A stretch of DNA of 64,000 nt from Cyclaneusma minus (GCA_037179335.1 JAKZHN010000005.1:496001-560000); one strand, 5' to 3'; positions 32,468 to 44,484 are shown, counted from the first letter of the stretch. A program made the numbers and translations. Notes: a model not told the origin generated them from the sequence alone.

Positions 32468-35287
32468 TGGTCTCATATGCAGTGGCTCATCCGATTTCAC
32501 GAGCCGCGCCGGATTGAAAGATGGCCGAAGGAGGAAGACATGATTTGATGTTCCAGAGGATTCTACACACTTTGCTTGGGAGGCTGTATGTGCGAGGAAA
32601 AAGGACATGTGATGGATCTCCCCTCTGCTATCGGACCAGGTGTTGGAAACTTCCCTAATGAGCAGACTGGACCGGGCTTTCAGATCGACGGGTTATATGA
32701 TTTATGGCAACTTGCACATTATTTTTCATGAGTCTGGCAGATTGTTCGGCAGTGGTCAATCTCGGCAAAGAGGGTGTGCCGGTGCGCCCAATGCTACCCA
32801 ACCGCGTCGAGCTTGCGCGTGTCATCTTTGCGAGAGGCTGATCATCGAGGGGCAGCGGGAGGGACGGCAGCAAGGGTCACTCGATAAGATACCATGCTCC
32901 TCTCGATTTCCACCGTCGAACGAGCAGCGATGAGAGACAGACTTGGGGAGAGGTGTAGGGAACTGCCCTCCGGCGTTCCGGATAGTGAAATGTATTGAAG
33001 AGTTGCAGACGAAAAGATGAGAAGTGATATGTTTATGCAGGCAACATCGCGACAGCATGTTGCCGACGATATGAGATGAATACATAGTAGATGGTGCCTC
33101 GATGTAGTAAGAGAGATGTAGAAAGGCCATCCATGATCACGATATATGCAGGTATGTGGGGGGTATGTGGGGCCGTCGCTCAAACGCAGGCCCGTCAGGA
33201 TTCAGAAAGGAAAGAAAGCCATACGAAAGCGATGCGAAAGCGATGCGAAAGCGAGCCAATCCCAAACCACTCGGAGACCGATTCCGCCAGAGACTCACAG
33301 ATCTAGGACGCTTTAGGACGACCAGCCGTCGCTTGATCAGCTGTATGGCGTTAATCAGAAAGATCAGAGTATGCTCATTCGCGGCGAGTGTCGTCAGCGC
33401 CGGCGGCAGGACGGGCTGGGACAACAGGGTAGCTCGAGTGGCTTGAATTCGAGGGGAAACCGGCGACGACGGGGTGGATTCATGCATGATTTGGACACTT
33501 GGTGGTAGGCGGCAGAAAGAGACTGAGTGAATAAACGAAAGACAGGCAATTTCTCCGAGGACCGCTCCACTTTGAGTTTGCTCTGCAGCATCTGTCTGGA
33601 TTGAAGTTAGCATCGTGATACAACCAAGATTTTTGATACGGCTTTGTTAGAATCAAATACCTCTAAAGCTTGGATAAAGCGTTTTCGAGCCTTCGGGGAC
33701 AAATAAAAAAGGCATATTTGATAGAATCGTACGTCTCCCAAGCACAGGTAGCTGCCGACGGTGGATGAGGACTCATTTGGGGATAGCCATCCGCGTGCCG
33801 GCCGATGCACTTTTCCGCGTTTTCCCTGTCTCCTGCAAGACAGACAGCTCGGCTGTTCGGTCGTCGGCTTACATCCACCACATTTCGCACACCATCGTCT
33901 CATTCTGGCAAGGACGCGCCAAAGAGGGGTTGACGACACTGGATGAGCATGAATCCTTGGCTTCGAAGATTGGTCCAGTCGATGTGGGAGAGTGGGAGAG
34001 TTGGCAAGTTGGAGGGAAATGCCCTCGTCGCGTATATCCTGTCACGCTTGTGCGGATATCTGGGACCGAGCGATAACCTGACCACTCCAGAACAACTCCT
34101 TCCAGCAGCACCGGCAGCCGGCCATCGAGGTCCTTCCTTGCCTACTCGCTTCTGTACTCTGTCGAGGCTCCAGCGGGCTCTTTCATCTTATTGTAGAATC
34201 AAGGTGACTACAAGTACAATGACCAGAAGTGTAAGTCGTCTCCAATTCAAAGTGTGTCCTCGCTTTCCAATTCTGGACTTCGAAAAAGGGGCTTCGCGAG
34301 TGCTAAGTAATGGCACGGGCGAGGGAGCCAAGTACGGCAAGCCGAGGAATACATGAAGCCTGGACACCGATATTGGTCTCCCCTGAAGTGAAACTGCGAT
34401 TGTTTTCCATGTGCGATTTCTGCATGTCCGTATTCAGCAGGCCTGGCGGGAGTCGTCCTCGACTACGATTGCAGGCAATACTCTCTTGCTTTCGGGAAGA
34501 TTCGTGGGAGGAGCTGCTGGCACGCAAAGTGACCAGGACAGCGGTCGGAAGGAACTGCTTTGGTTTCAGTCCCATTAAAGAAATTGGAAGAAGACTATGG
34601 ACGCAATGTCGTATCGTATCCCAATGTCTACCGTCTTCTTTGATGTTCTTATCAGAAAGAAAGACAATATGCACAGAAGAATCAGCACAAGAGGCTGCCA
34701 TAGGTGCCTACATAGTGTTGACACAAAGAAGATGCGCTTTTCCCCCCAGAGACTAGAAGTCATGGCCTTGAACAGGCTCACGACGAAGCTCCATCGAGCT
34801 TGTCGAATTCTCTGTGAATGCAGTGAGGCATGCAGAGTCCATCACAGAGCTACACAATTGTCATCTAAAATCCAATCCTGGTAGCAGGCAGGAGGTGGCG
34901 GTCTGGAAATAGACGAGGCAGTTGCAGTGCTCTGAGCAAAAGGCGATGTTTGGACGTCCAGAGTGCTCCTTCCCTTTGGCCTGAGCCGCTCCCTTAGCCC
35001 CATCCCGGGCCCATCAAAACAAATCCGCCAAACCTCTCCGCTCGCAGACACCACCCTCCCACCTACATCCCACAACCTCCCAAGCAGCCACATCGCGGCT
35101 TCAACTGCGGCTTCAACTCTCCGGATCTCGAAATCGTCTGCCTCGCATTCGTGGCCGTCGACATCAACAGAAGCTTGCTTCTTTCTGTGCCAGGTCAGTC
35201 TTCCTCCATCATCCACCCCATCTACTCCATCTTCGTTTTTCGAGGCAGCACAATCAATCATCAGTGAAACAAGCCAAAACAACAACC
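32468..35287. other. Gene-poor tract and leader of the eIF4E-binding protein gene
   Basis: About 2.8 kb without a supported gene. A minus-strand stretch at 33850-33940 has a Cys-rich run (WCAKCGGCK, CLSC) that could be a relic, but no gene structure fits. A short GCGAAA-type slip repeat lies at 33226-33255. From about 34960 to 35287 the sequence is strongly C-rich (CACCCTCCCACC, CCTCCCAAGC), as expected for the 5' leader of the next gene. Confidence 0.4.
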
Positions 35288-38200
35288 ATGGCGGGTTGCG
35301 AGCTGGAAACAGCTGTACTTGGCCGCGGTGACCCCATCGAGGAACCCGAGCGGTACCTCCAGCTCCTCCAGAGCGCCCACGACCTGGCGCGTTTCTTGGA
35401 GGAGTCTGGACCAGACGCCCGCCAGGATGGCCTCAACGGCACCAGTCACCAGGTGCCCAAGCAATGGCTACAGTTATTCGATCGGCTGACACCATACTTC
35501 TTAGTCTACCCAGCGATCGCAAACATTCTCCCATTCTCCTTCGTTGTTGTGGATCCCTCTGCGCTTCCTCGCACAACTGTAAGTATCTCCCGCGTCACAT
35601 CTGCTTGCGCCCACCGTATTGCGCGCGGAACATCGAGAGCCCCGATTCGCAGCGTGGCTTGGAAGTCCACGTAGCTTCGTGTCGGGCGTCTCGCGTTCCT
35701 GCTGCTAGATACGCTGAACAAGGCCAGTTGATCTAATTGATGAACACGCTGACACTTTAGCAGGAGAGCATCAACCAAGACTCCTTCGGAAACTTCGGAT
35801 ACGACTACGTCGGATCTCAACTGGGTTACCAGTACTGCGATCCGAGCAACGAGCTGCTGCAACGCGCTGCGAACCACATACGGCAACTCATCAAACGTCG
35901 TTTGCGACGGGGAGTTCAGCTACTTCCGACCGTATTCGTGATCCCAGATCCGCTCGAGTTCGCTGAAGGAGCAACTGTCTTTGCCATGGCTCCAGCTGAC
36001 AGTGTGATTTCGGTATCGGCACCAACTGTCTCTGACATGGCTACAGTTGACAATGTGATGTCGGCATCGGTACCCCCTTCGGATCCCCCAAGATACAGCA
36101 TCGAGGAGCTTCTTGTGTTGAGGGATACTTTACCAGCTGTGTACTGCAATGTCTCCAAGCTCACAGAGGCTGGCTTGAAATGTGAGTAGCCAATATCCCA
36201 ATGACCCCACCCATGCTAATACAAGACTAGCCGCGATTCTCCGTATCCCAGAAGCTGCTCGCCTTGGCACCATGGAACAGTGCGCAGCATCGAAGGTGGC
36301 CAGTCTTTGTCGCGCAGAGCCTGAAGGTTCTGACGACGAAGATACCATTGTCTTCAAGGGTCACTCGCAGCGCCGCATCCACCACAGTACCGAATGGCAG
36401 CTCCGCCGACGTGGAAGCTCTGACCAGTCGACCCAGCCTACGTCAGCTCCCTCTGGCCGCGACGCTCAGAAGGCTGAGAACTTCCGCAAATTTTATCGCG
36501 CGGTTGTCTCGCCTACACATGTACGCGTCACTGCCGGTGGTCGTATTGTGCCGAATACCAGAGCTCCGCCTCAGCCCGAGTTTGTTTGGAGCCAAGACCA
36601 GCGTTTCTTCGAACATCAAGGTGGTGAAGCGACTCGAGGTGTCAGAAAGGTGCCAGAACCCCTCACCTTTGCACCTGCTTCGGCATGGCGCGGAGTTGCG
36701 ACACCCACTACGCCATTCAGCCCCGTCCATCTCGTGATGCCGCAAGTGCCCTTCCAGCAGCCAGGCTTATCAACCATGCCGCAAATGCCTCAAGCAGCCC
36801 CGAGTATGGGACACAATGGTGCTGGAAGTAACGACGAGAATGTAAGCGGTGGCAACACGGCAAATGGAGGTCCCCAAGGAGTTGAGCTGTCCCCACCTCA
36901 GCAGTTTGATTCTTCGAGGCCTTTTTACTATCAGGGTCATCTATGTGTCCCTGTGCCTCGAGACTACTCCATTCCATCCAACTTGCCGGTCCAGCCAATC
37001 AGTGCACTTGCTACCCGTGCGTTGGCTGTGAACCCAACCCAACCCGGCTTCCAGCTGCCGGTAGGATGGGCAAGCTCGATGGGATTACCGCCACCATTCA
37101 TGCCCATGCCACTTCAAGCCCATGGCCAGGCGTTCAACGTGGCTCCTCAGATGGGCTACCCACTCCCCAATATCTCTTCGGTTTTTGCTGCACACTCTAC
37201 CAGGGTATCCGGTCCAGAAATGAAGCGACTCGCCATTGCCTCTCTTCGCCAGCAGATGGGCAACCTCGATAACCAGCTCGCCCACAATCTTCACATGATT
37301 GATGCTGATCATGTTAACCGACAGAAGGAGATGGTACAGCAGCAGATCGACACTCTGGAAGCTGAGCTCAATACCAGTCCACCGCGAGCCCCCATCAGCG
37401 AGATGTTCTACCCTGGATCTATGAACAGGGCCAATAGCTCATCATACTCGCAGAGAGAATCTGGCCATAGTCAGGCGGAGCATGCTAGCACCGACAGCCA
37501 AAAGGCTCCTCCTCCATCAGTTTCAAAGGAGACGCCTCGCTCTAGGCTCAGTGCAGCTGCAGCTCGAGCTCCGCCTTTCAAGCCACGATCTCAGTCGCAA
37601 GGCTTGGCCCAGGTGTTCAATGTGGAGCAAACTGAGCAGCCCCGACCTGCCGACGTTTCGGAACCTTCGAAGTCGTCAACGTTCGCGCTCAATGGTGACT
37701 GGGGTAACTGGACCAGCTCTCCGTCCGCCATCAAAGGACAGGTCCTTACCCAGACGCCTGCCGTGAACCCTGAGGAAGCTACCAAGAACAATGGTCAGTC
37801 GATTGAATACGCTGACCAATTGAAACTCCTGAATGATGTTTTTACCGCTTCATCTGTCCCTGAGAAGCCTGAGTTACCCAAGCTCTATGATGGGGTAGAT
37901 TGGTCTACGGGGTTCCCCAACGGCGATGTCTCTGATTGGAGAAGTCCCCCACCCACAATCCAGAGACGGCTGAAGGCTGAAGGGGCTGCCCAAAAGGCCG
38001 CTGCGGAGGCTTCGAAAGCTGCCAGAAATACCCATTCCGCTGGATGGGGTAGCCATTCCAACTCGGAAGGCCCCACGAAGGCTCTGTCTAAGCCGGAGTC
38101 GACCAAACTCTACGATGGAGTGGATTGGTCCACGGGTTATCCTAACGGCGATCTCAGTGACTGGAGAAGCCCTCCACCCACCATCCAGAGACTGCGTGCT

Positions 38201-39673
38201 GCAGAAACTTGGAGTGTCCCGGAAGCCATTCGAAATGCTGCCAGGAACGATGACCAGTCAGCTGGATATGGTAACCAGTCTGACTCGGATAGTCCAACAA
38301 AGGCTCCGTCTAACCTTCAATCTCATGCCAAGAAGTCGGAGTGGCAACACAGCGGCGTAGATTGGTCTTCGGGCTACCCCGACGGAGATATCAGTGATTG
38401 GAGAAGTCCCCCACCAACTATCCAGAGAATGATCCGCGCCCAAGGTCCTTTTTGGTCTAAGAAGCCGGAACCCCCAGTATTTGACCCAAGCTCGGCAGCT
38501 TCGCTCAGGGGCTACCCGAACGACAGCGTGTCTGACTGGGGCAGCCCTTCATCCCAGTCCAAGAAGCCAAGCCCACCGAACTTCGTCAAGGCTGAGACGG
38601 TACCTGCCAGTCTTGGTCCGGCTTCCTTCCGCATCCCATACTTGACGGGCTACGTGCCAACTGGCATCGAGCCCGGTGAGGCGAGGTCTTCAGACTACGT
38701 GTACAGCCGGGAATTGACTGACGAGGAGAAGAAAGCCAGAGCACTGTACTGGGGCAAGGCCGACCGTGAGCTTACAAAGGGTCTACCCAAGTTCGATGGC
38801 AAAGACTTTTATCCTGCATCCCCGCGGAAGCAAGGCAGCAGACCCGAACTCCAGAGACACAACTCTTCGCCACTCCGCGAGGCCTCCACTCTCCAGGACA
38901 GCCAGCAAAATCTTCCTCATGACGGCGGTGCTCCAAGCCTGCGACGTGCTACAGGCCGGGTCTCCAGACAGACTGCTTCTTCGGTGTGGGGTTCCAAGAA
39001 TGGGGATTCCCACGAAACGCAGACTACAAACCTGGGCTCCTTGAGCAGCAGGTCCTACCGTGGTGCTGATACGTCTGCAAGCTCTGTCCAGCCTCCCGAG
39101 TTCGGCACTTCGTCGAAGGAATATCCATCTGAACTTGCTTCAAACCCTACCGCACTTTCTAGCGGTGGTGACAAGGCGAAGACTCGCACGAAGCCCGTGA
39201 AATCTCAAACAAAGATGGGATCTACTTTCCTCCATGGCATATTGAGTCCAACTCTGAATTACGGCCTAGCTGCATCTGCTGCGCCGCTGTCAGGCACAAT
39301 GTCTTCCGCCACCGCTCAAGGATACCTTCCTCAGTATCCTGGCGCTGCGGCTGCTTCTCTTGCCCCTACCATTGCCGGCTACAGTAATTCTCAGCGATCT
39401 TCCAGCCCGAAGTTCAACGACAAACTGTACCGCCAGCCTGGAGAGACCGTGTCTTTGGACCAGACATCGCAGTACGCTTCAAGCAGCGAGAACCTGCCAT
39501 TCGGTGCTCGCTTGGTCTCTGCTAGCCATGACGCTACGCCTTCGCAAGGAATGAGTGCTAGTGAGAGCCTTCGTCAAGTCAGCAACAGGCCTACTCGTAT
39601 TACTCATCGCCGCGTGCCCACGCCGACCGACGCTGAGCTCATCCGAGAGGCAATGGCAAATGACGACTGGTAG
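35288..39673 (+). CDS. Large disordered protein with an eIF4E-binding motif and WSTGYPNGD repeats
   Basis: Exons 35288-35578, 35761-36181 and 36231-39673 give 1,384 residues. The second exon starts at a tandem acceptor (ttagcag), so forms with or without one Gln are possible. Residues 1-220 are partly folded. At 36094-36114 the sequence YSIEELL fits the eIF4E-binding consensus Y-x4-L-hydrophobic and is followed by VLRD, much like the 4E-T/Cup type (YTKEELLDIK). Beyond it the chain is rich in Pro, Ser, Gln and Met. One helical, coiled-coil-like segment (MKRLAIASLRQQMGNLDNQL onward, about 37220-37370) interrupts it. Three repeats of GVDWSTGYPNGDLSDWRSPP type follow, then a shorter fourth, and the C-terminus is DAELIREAMANDDW. 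A role in translation control or mRNP assembly is an inference from the motif. Confidence 0.75.
37881..38560 (+). repeat. Protein-level tandem repeat (three full units, one partial)
   Basis: GVDW begins at about 37893, 38116 and 38352, so units are about 223-236 bp apart. Each unit carries GVDWSxGxPxGDxSDWRSPP followed by PTIQR, then a variable spacer of about 45 residues. A fourth, shortened copy (GYPNDSVSDWGSP) lies near 38510-38555. Confidence 0.85.
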
Positions 39674-41099
39674 ATTTTTACGACTATCATGTCATCACTC
39701 TCGCTGTCTATTCGTTCTTGACTCCAGCGAAATCTGTACTCATCCTCTCTCATACAACGGAAACGAGTACTTCGCATTGCATTCACAAGGACTGTACATA
39801 CACTTTTCAGGTCTTTCTTGTCGCAACATCAGAAGGATACCATCGTTCTACAAGGCGTGCCTGCAATTGTTCTATCGTCGTTTTCCACGTGTCTGTTTGT
39901 CACCCGCGGAATCCACAAGTCACGAATGTGCACGACTTCCACGATATGTCAGCCCACCACTAGGGCGTTTGTAACATTAGCTCGAAGCATCGCTCATCGA
40001 TGTCTCGAATTCACATTCAGCTGCGCTTATGGGTCGCTACTCGCCGAACGCGCCGAGATCATCAAAAACAACAAAAAAAAACTGCCGGGATTGGCCATTT
40101 GAAGCTGGAGATTACAGCGGGTTGGCGGGTTGTTTAGCAGGATATGGTCATATGGATGTCGTCTTCTCTCACGAGGTGGGCTTTTCATGGGATTCGGATC
40201 ACAGCAAAGCGGTCTGCTACTTGCTCTCTGGTATTCGTTGTAACATTACATTAGTAGTCGTAGGTAGTAAACTTACCACGCAAAAAATGGGGTTCCTTGT
40301 TGCATGTGACATGTGTGATGACTTGATACTTCTGGAATTCGGGGTGCTGCTAACGTACAATAATGTGAGGAGAGTCGATACACTCTTGAGGTTTCAAATT
40401 ACAAGTCTCCCGCGATGACCAAAAATAACTTGGCCCAGCTCGGGTGGCTTCAAGAATCAAGATCTTGCGCTTCTTGAGATCCGTTGATGGGAGATTCTAA
40501 GATGACATGGTATCATGCAGTATGTTACCGAGGTGATAACTTAGGTATTTCGAAGAGAGTAATAAAGTCGTAGGTGAGAAGTGGAAAAGTTGTTTGTGGG
40601 CTGCATTTTTGATGGTTTGACTTCCCTTGAGTTTGAGGACTTGTGTCGAGCAGGGTGTGGGAAACTTGGAGGGAAAAACTCAAAAGGTTGAGTTTTAACT
40701 GGAGTTTTTGAGATTAAGTTTATAACTAAAGTTGACGTAGTCCAAGTTGAGTTCTAACTTGACTAGAAATTCCTAAGTTCAAAGTTTCTAGTTTTCAAGT
40801 TTCCCACACCCTGGACTGTCGAGCTGTATATATGCGGGTGGTTTCTCTCTGTACCTAGAGTACATATGAAAAAATTAAACAGAAAGAGCAATTATAGCAT
40901 TTCTTCGATGTTGGTCGTCCTTGGTGGGAGGAGACTTTATTGTCGACACATTTGAAAGCCAGTCCCTCCCTAGCTCCTACCAGTGTATACATTGAGTCAT
41001 TGACACGAGATTCCGGTAATCACGAAACCCACTGGATCCAAAAATCTTGCTCCTGAAAATCGATATGTAAAGAAAAAAGTGTCGAGGGGGGAAAATCAA
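39674..41099. other. Intergenic: 3' flank, foldback element
   Basis: The 3' flank of the preceding gene, an AT-rich stretch and the inverted-repeat element at 40651-40813. No protein gene is supported. Confidence 0.5.
40651..40813. mobile_element. 163-bp foldback element with 18-bp perfect terminal inverted repeats (MITE-like)
   Basis: The left end CAGGGTGTGGGAAACTTG is matched perfectly by its reverse complement at the right end (40796-40813). The interior is AT-rich and has smaller inverted repeats (AACTCAAAAGGTTGAGTT). The CAGGG terminus recalls hAT-type elements. The flanks share TGTCGAG, directly before the left end and three bases after the right end, so the target-site duplication is imperfect or the right end is misplaced. 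No transposase is encoded. Confidence 0.7.
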
Positions 41100-41219
41100 A
41101 ACATACAACAGCAGGTATTCGCTGGTGGTCACCCACCCAACTACTAATCTGCCGATCTGAGGCTTATGTATGCAAGAGCGGACGGGTTTGCCAGTTCTCC
41201 TCAGTCTGTGGTCGTATGT
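41100..41219 (-). rRNA. rrn5: 5S ribosomal RNA gene, dispersed single copy
   Basis: The 120-nt minus-strand sequence starts ACATACGACC and ends GTTGTATGTT. It contains CCCGTCCGCTC and the internal control stretch TTAGTAGTTGGGTGGGTGAC, followed by CACCAGCGAAT, all hallmarks of fungal 5S RNA. Helix I pairs perfectly over nine bases (ACATACGAC with GTTGTATGT). Helix II (GACTGAGG with CCTCAGATC, one bulged A), helix III (GCAA with TTGC) and the helix V stem (CGGCAG with CTGCTG) also pair, although these bases differ from the common fungal 5S sequence. A short T-rich stretch (TTTTGATTTT) follows as a Pol III stop. A solitary 5S gene among protein genes is normal in Pezizomycotina. Confidence 0.93.
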
Positions 41220-41282
41220 AGTGAATTTTCTCATATGCTTGTTCATAAATCATCAGTTCTCATTATCCCCCGTTTCATACCT

Positions 41283-43545
41283 CTATTCGTCACTCGCCTC
41301 GCTCGACTCGCTGTCATCGCTACTAGTTTCTTCTTCCTGCGAAGATGACCTATCAGGACTGTTGACTTCCCGCTCATCATCTGAGTCAATTGCAGACTGA
41401 AATTCTCTTCCCAGTGCCCCCATGCTCTTTGATCTCTGTGCCAAATATCTCTTCGTGTTGAATGCCTGTCCAGAAGCTTCTGTCTCTGGTTGCAAGTTCA
41501 AGGTGTGCAGCCGCCCAAACAGCCCGCTCACAAGGATTGACTTGGCAGGACTGGTGACGAGAAGCTTGCAGATTGCAGCGGCTGAGTCAATCTCAATCAT
41601 ATTGATCAGCTGCTGAATAGCGTAACGCGTACCCGTACCCCTTTTGCCGTACTCGAAAAAGTTGATCCCGTCGATGAGTATGAAGACGATCTTAGGTTTT
41701 GGCAGCTGGCTGACCAGCTGGACGAATAGGGCACAGAGAGACCTGATGTCGTGGTTTTGGAGGTCAGTTTTCTTGTAGGAGTCGGACCCCAAGAATTCCA
41801 AGCTGAACTTGTGATATCCTTGTAGCAGCTGGCTGACCAAACTTGCCATCATGAGGCCTGCGCAACTTTCCGGGTCATCGGTATCGGAATGCATGCCACA
41901 GAAATAACTCAGGCAAACTGCTCCTGCGAAAGATTTGGTGGAGCTTGCAAGTATGCCGCAAGCCAGCGACATTGGCGAGATTTTGCTAGAATCTGAATTG
42001 CCGTTGGCGAGAAGGATTCGAGAAGTCTGACTTGTTAGCCAGTCTATGAGTTTGGCGGTATTGATGAAGGCCTGTGCTAGATCTTGAGCGTTTTCTTGCA
42101 AACTTGAACCGCCCGAAGTTGCTCGATCAATGTCCCGTTGAACCATGTCCATATCGCAACCCAAACTTCTTTTTAGGGTTGCAGAAGTCCACCCTTTTCC
42201 TGGGGGGATGCAATTTAGCAAACTATTTATATCCTTGGAATAAATGTTCTTACTTCTCTTGTTCTTGGCATTGAGTCGCTGGCTGGCTGTCGTGTCATCT
42301 TGAAACTGTTGGTAATCGATGTTCTTTGCATCACGTGGCTGGCTGGCTATTCTGTCATCTTGAAACTCTTGGTAGTCGCTCGTCAGCTTCCAGGTCACCG
42401 AACATAGTATCTCGCCCGGGTACTTACTGTCCTGGACAAGTCTGAGGATCTCATTCAAGACGTGTCCTTGAGATTCTAGTTGTTTTCGGATAAGTTCCGT
42501 AGCTTTCTCAACACCGCCTTTGACACCCTCCATTGTGACTGTCATTCCTTCGAGTTGGATAGTATCTACGGGGGCTACGTCAGCTTTGTAGTTATTGGAA
42601 CTGGATAGAGAAGCGACGTACTTCTGGAGACTACTTGATGAACCCTTCCAAGCAAGACTTGCGAGCATCTTTGTGCTTCTCGCCTCACCTTCTCCGCACA
42701 TTCCTCAACCTCTGCGATCTTCTCCTTCAGCTTGTCCCCATAGGCGTTCTGCTTGAATAATGCCTTCCAACCATGTGAACTAGGACTTTTGGAGAACCAT
42801 TCTAGCATGTGTTTGAAGGCAACAAGAATGCTTGCGCAAAGTGAGGAAAAGGCGCTGTGTAGCTCCCAACTTTTGTAGAGATTGTTCAGTTCCAGATATT
42901 GTGCGGCCGCGGCCAACGTCGCAGGAATCTTCCCGAGGTTCGAGAAGATCAGATCCCGTACCTCAGAAATTCTGGCAGAGGCGTTAATTACAAGCTTGAA
43001 TGCCCCGCAGATGACTGATGTGTAGTCACCGTCGGGAAGAAGGCTTAGCCATGTCTTGAAGACATCCCCATTATTCCCCAGCTTGTCCCAAAAGGCCTGA
43101 GCGGCCGGCATTCGACCCTTGTGTTTTTCCGAATATCTTTCTTGAGCCTCTCTCATCGTTGTTAACACGTCCTCCCAGGTGAGAAATTTCTTAGTGGTGT
43201 CATTCTCGATTTCAACCTCCCTAGTAGCTCGAGTACTAGCAGATCTAGCAGCAGCCTGAAAGGTAGTCATCGCCTGGACGAGACGCGACTTCTCTGCCTC
43301 TGCTTGCGCATACAGGTTGCATCCATTCGCTCATACACGTCAGCCATTTCTGTTCTCGACTCCGCGCAAACTTTGGGGACTCACTGCTCTATCGGGACAA
43401 CTTTTCCCCTTTTCTCGTCAACCACGACTTCGGTGCCGATAATTCGTCGCTCAAATAGTCTGCCATCCACCTCTTCTATAACAAAGTCTCGTGGTGCAGT
43501 CTCTGGAATTTGCTGATAATCGAGACGTTGGAGTACGGACGCCAT
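41283..43545 (-). CDS. DUF7708 protein with degenerate NTPase-like region
   Basis: The preferred exons are 43545-43385, 43244-42689 and 42623-41283, which join in frame for 685 residues. A simpler start at 43270 would give 640. The first exon reads MASVLQRLDYQQIPETAPRD and on to GRLFERRIIGTEVVVDEK. The second carries the DUF7708 helical domain (KKFLTWEDVLTTMREAQERY onward), found in fungi in front of NACHT or other STAND-type NTPase modules. The C-terminal half has ILLANGNSDSSKISPMSLA, SYFCGMHSDTD and a Walker-B-like FILIDGINFFEY, but no GxxxxGKS P-loop, so ATP binding is doubtful. Residues encoded at 42380-42261 are a 20-residue duplication. The end is acidic and Ser-rich (SSDDSESSEASDE). 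It is divergent from an AAA ATPase gene. A role in fungal self/non-self or immune-like signalling is an inference from the family only. Confidence 0.72.
42261..42380 (-). repeat. 60-bp tandem duplication in the DUF7708 gene
   Basis: Two 60-bp units, about 80% identical, encode SDYQEFQDDRIASQPRDAKN and IDYQQFQDDTTASQRLNAKN. They lie in the linker between the two halves of the protein. Confidence 0.88.
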
Positions 43546-44484
43546 TTTAGCAGGATAACAAACATGCAGATTTACGAGTTTCGTGAACAAGTATAGCTGT
43601 GATACCCAATGAATCTAAGAGATTTGGCAGAGGTCGGATAATGGGATATCTCCAGTTGGGTAGGTATGATTTTGGCCCCCACGATTGCTAGGCAGAAGGC
43701 AAAAGTGAGACTGTCAGCCTGTTGCAGATTTGAGGCTGGCGGCTATTCATTAATCTAGATATCGTGTAAAAGCACTTATCCGGACAGCCTTACATCGAAC
43801 GGTGAAGGAACACGTTTCGTACAAGTCATACGGTGGTTGGAGCTCTAGGTCCGACACTCTCCGTCATGATGATTGATCAGCCCAGCCTTGCCGTAGAGGG
43901 GGGTAGAGTCTAGATAGCAGAGTTTGGTTGTCAGGCTACAGTTGCATACATACAAGGAATGTCATATCTTGCATGAGCTGAAAAGCGGTGATCTGGACTG
44001 TGATGCTTGCACCCTCAACACTGGGTACTCTCTTGAACAGTATCCTCAAAAGTGAAGGCAGTATTTATCAGACAACAGGCCTTGTAGAGTGAGAGAAGGC
44101 GTCCAGTTCCATGATTTTCACGTGCGGGAAAGAAATGACATCGCAAATAGGATATGTCTGACTGACGGTGTAGCTCAATATCATGGAAAGCATTGCAACG
44201 TTACACGGGGGAATCTCCTCAGAAGAGGACTCCGCCGAGAACTATGGCTTGCTTCGAAAGCGCCACCACCATCTTCCACAAATAACATCCCCTGCTCGGT
44301 AGTCCAGATCGGAAGATGAATTCGGGTTGACCGCAAAATCCGACCAAAATTCCTTTTTGGTCGGAGCCGCGTCCTGACACCATATTAGAGAAGACAGCCT
44401 CGTTCCCCCGGCTCTAGTGCCATGTTGTGATATACTATTATTGCTTCCACCAGAACATCTGGTCTAGTCATTGGAGCCCTCGAG
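43546..44484. promoter_or_regulatory. Divergent intergenic region of the DUF7708 and AAA genes
   Basis: 939 bp separate the two start codons. Nothing protein-like is seen. A short inverted repeat around 44332-44365 (GACCGCAAAATCCGACC, then TTTTTGGTCGGAGCC) could form a weak hairpin or be a regulator site. Confidence 0.35.

Noticed and set aside
33226..33255. Repeated GCGAAA-type units as a CRISPR-like or regulatory array
   Set aside because: Only three short direct copies with no spacers; ordinary slippage. No CRISPR array is present anywhere in the window.
33663..33940. Cys-rich minus-strand frame as a zinc-cluster gene
   Set aside because: The Cys spacing does not fit Zn2Cys6 or RING, and the only intron that could be drawn is 40 nt with no continuing exon.
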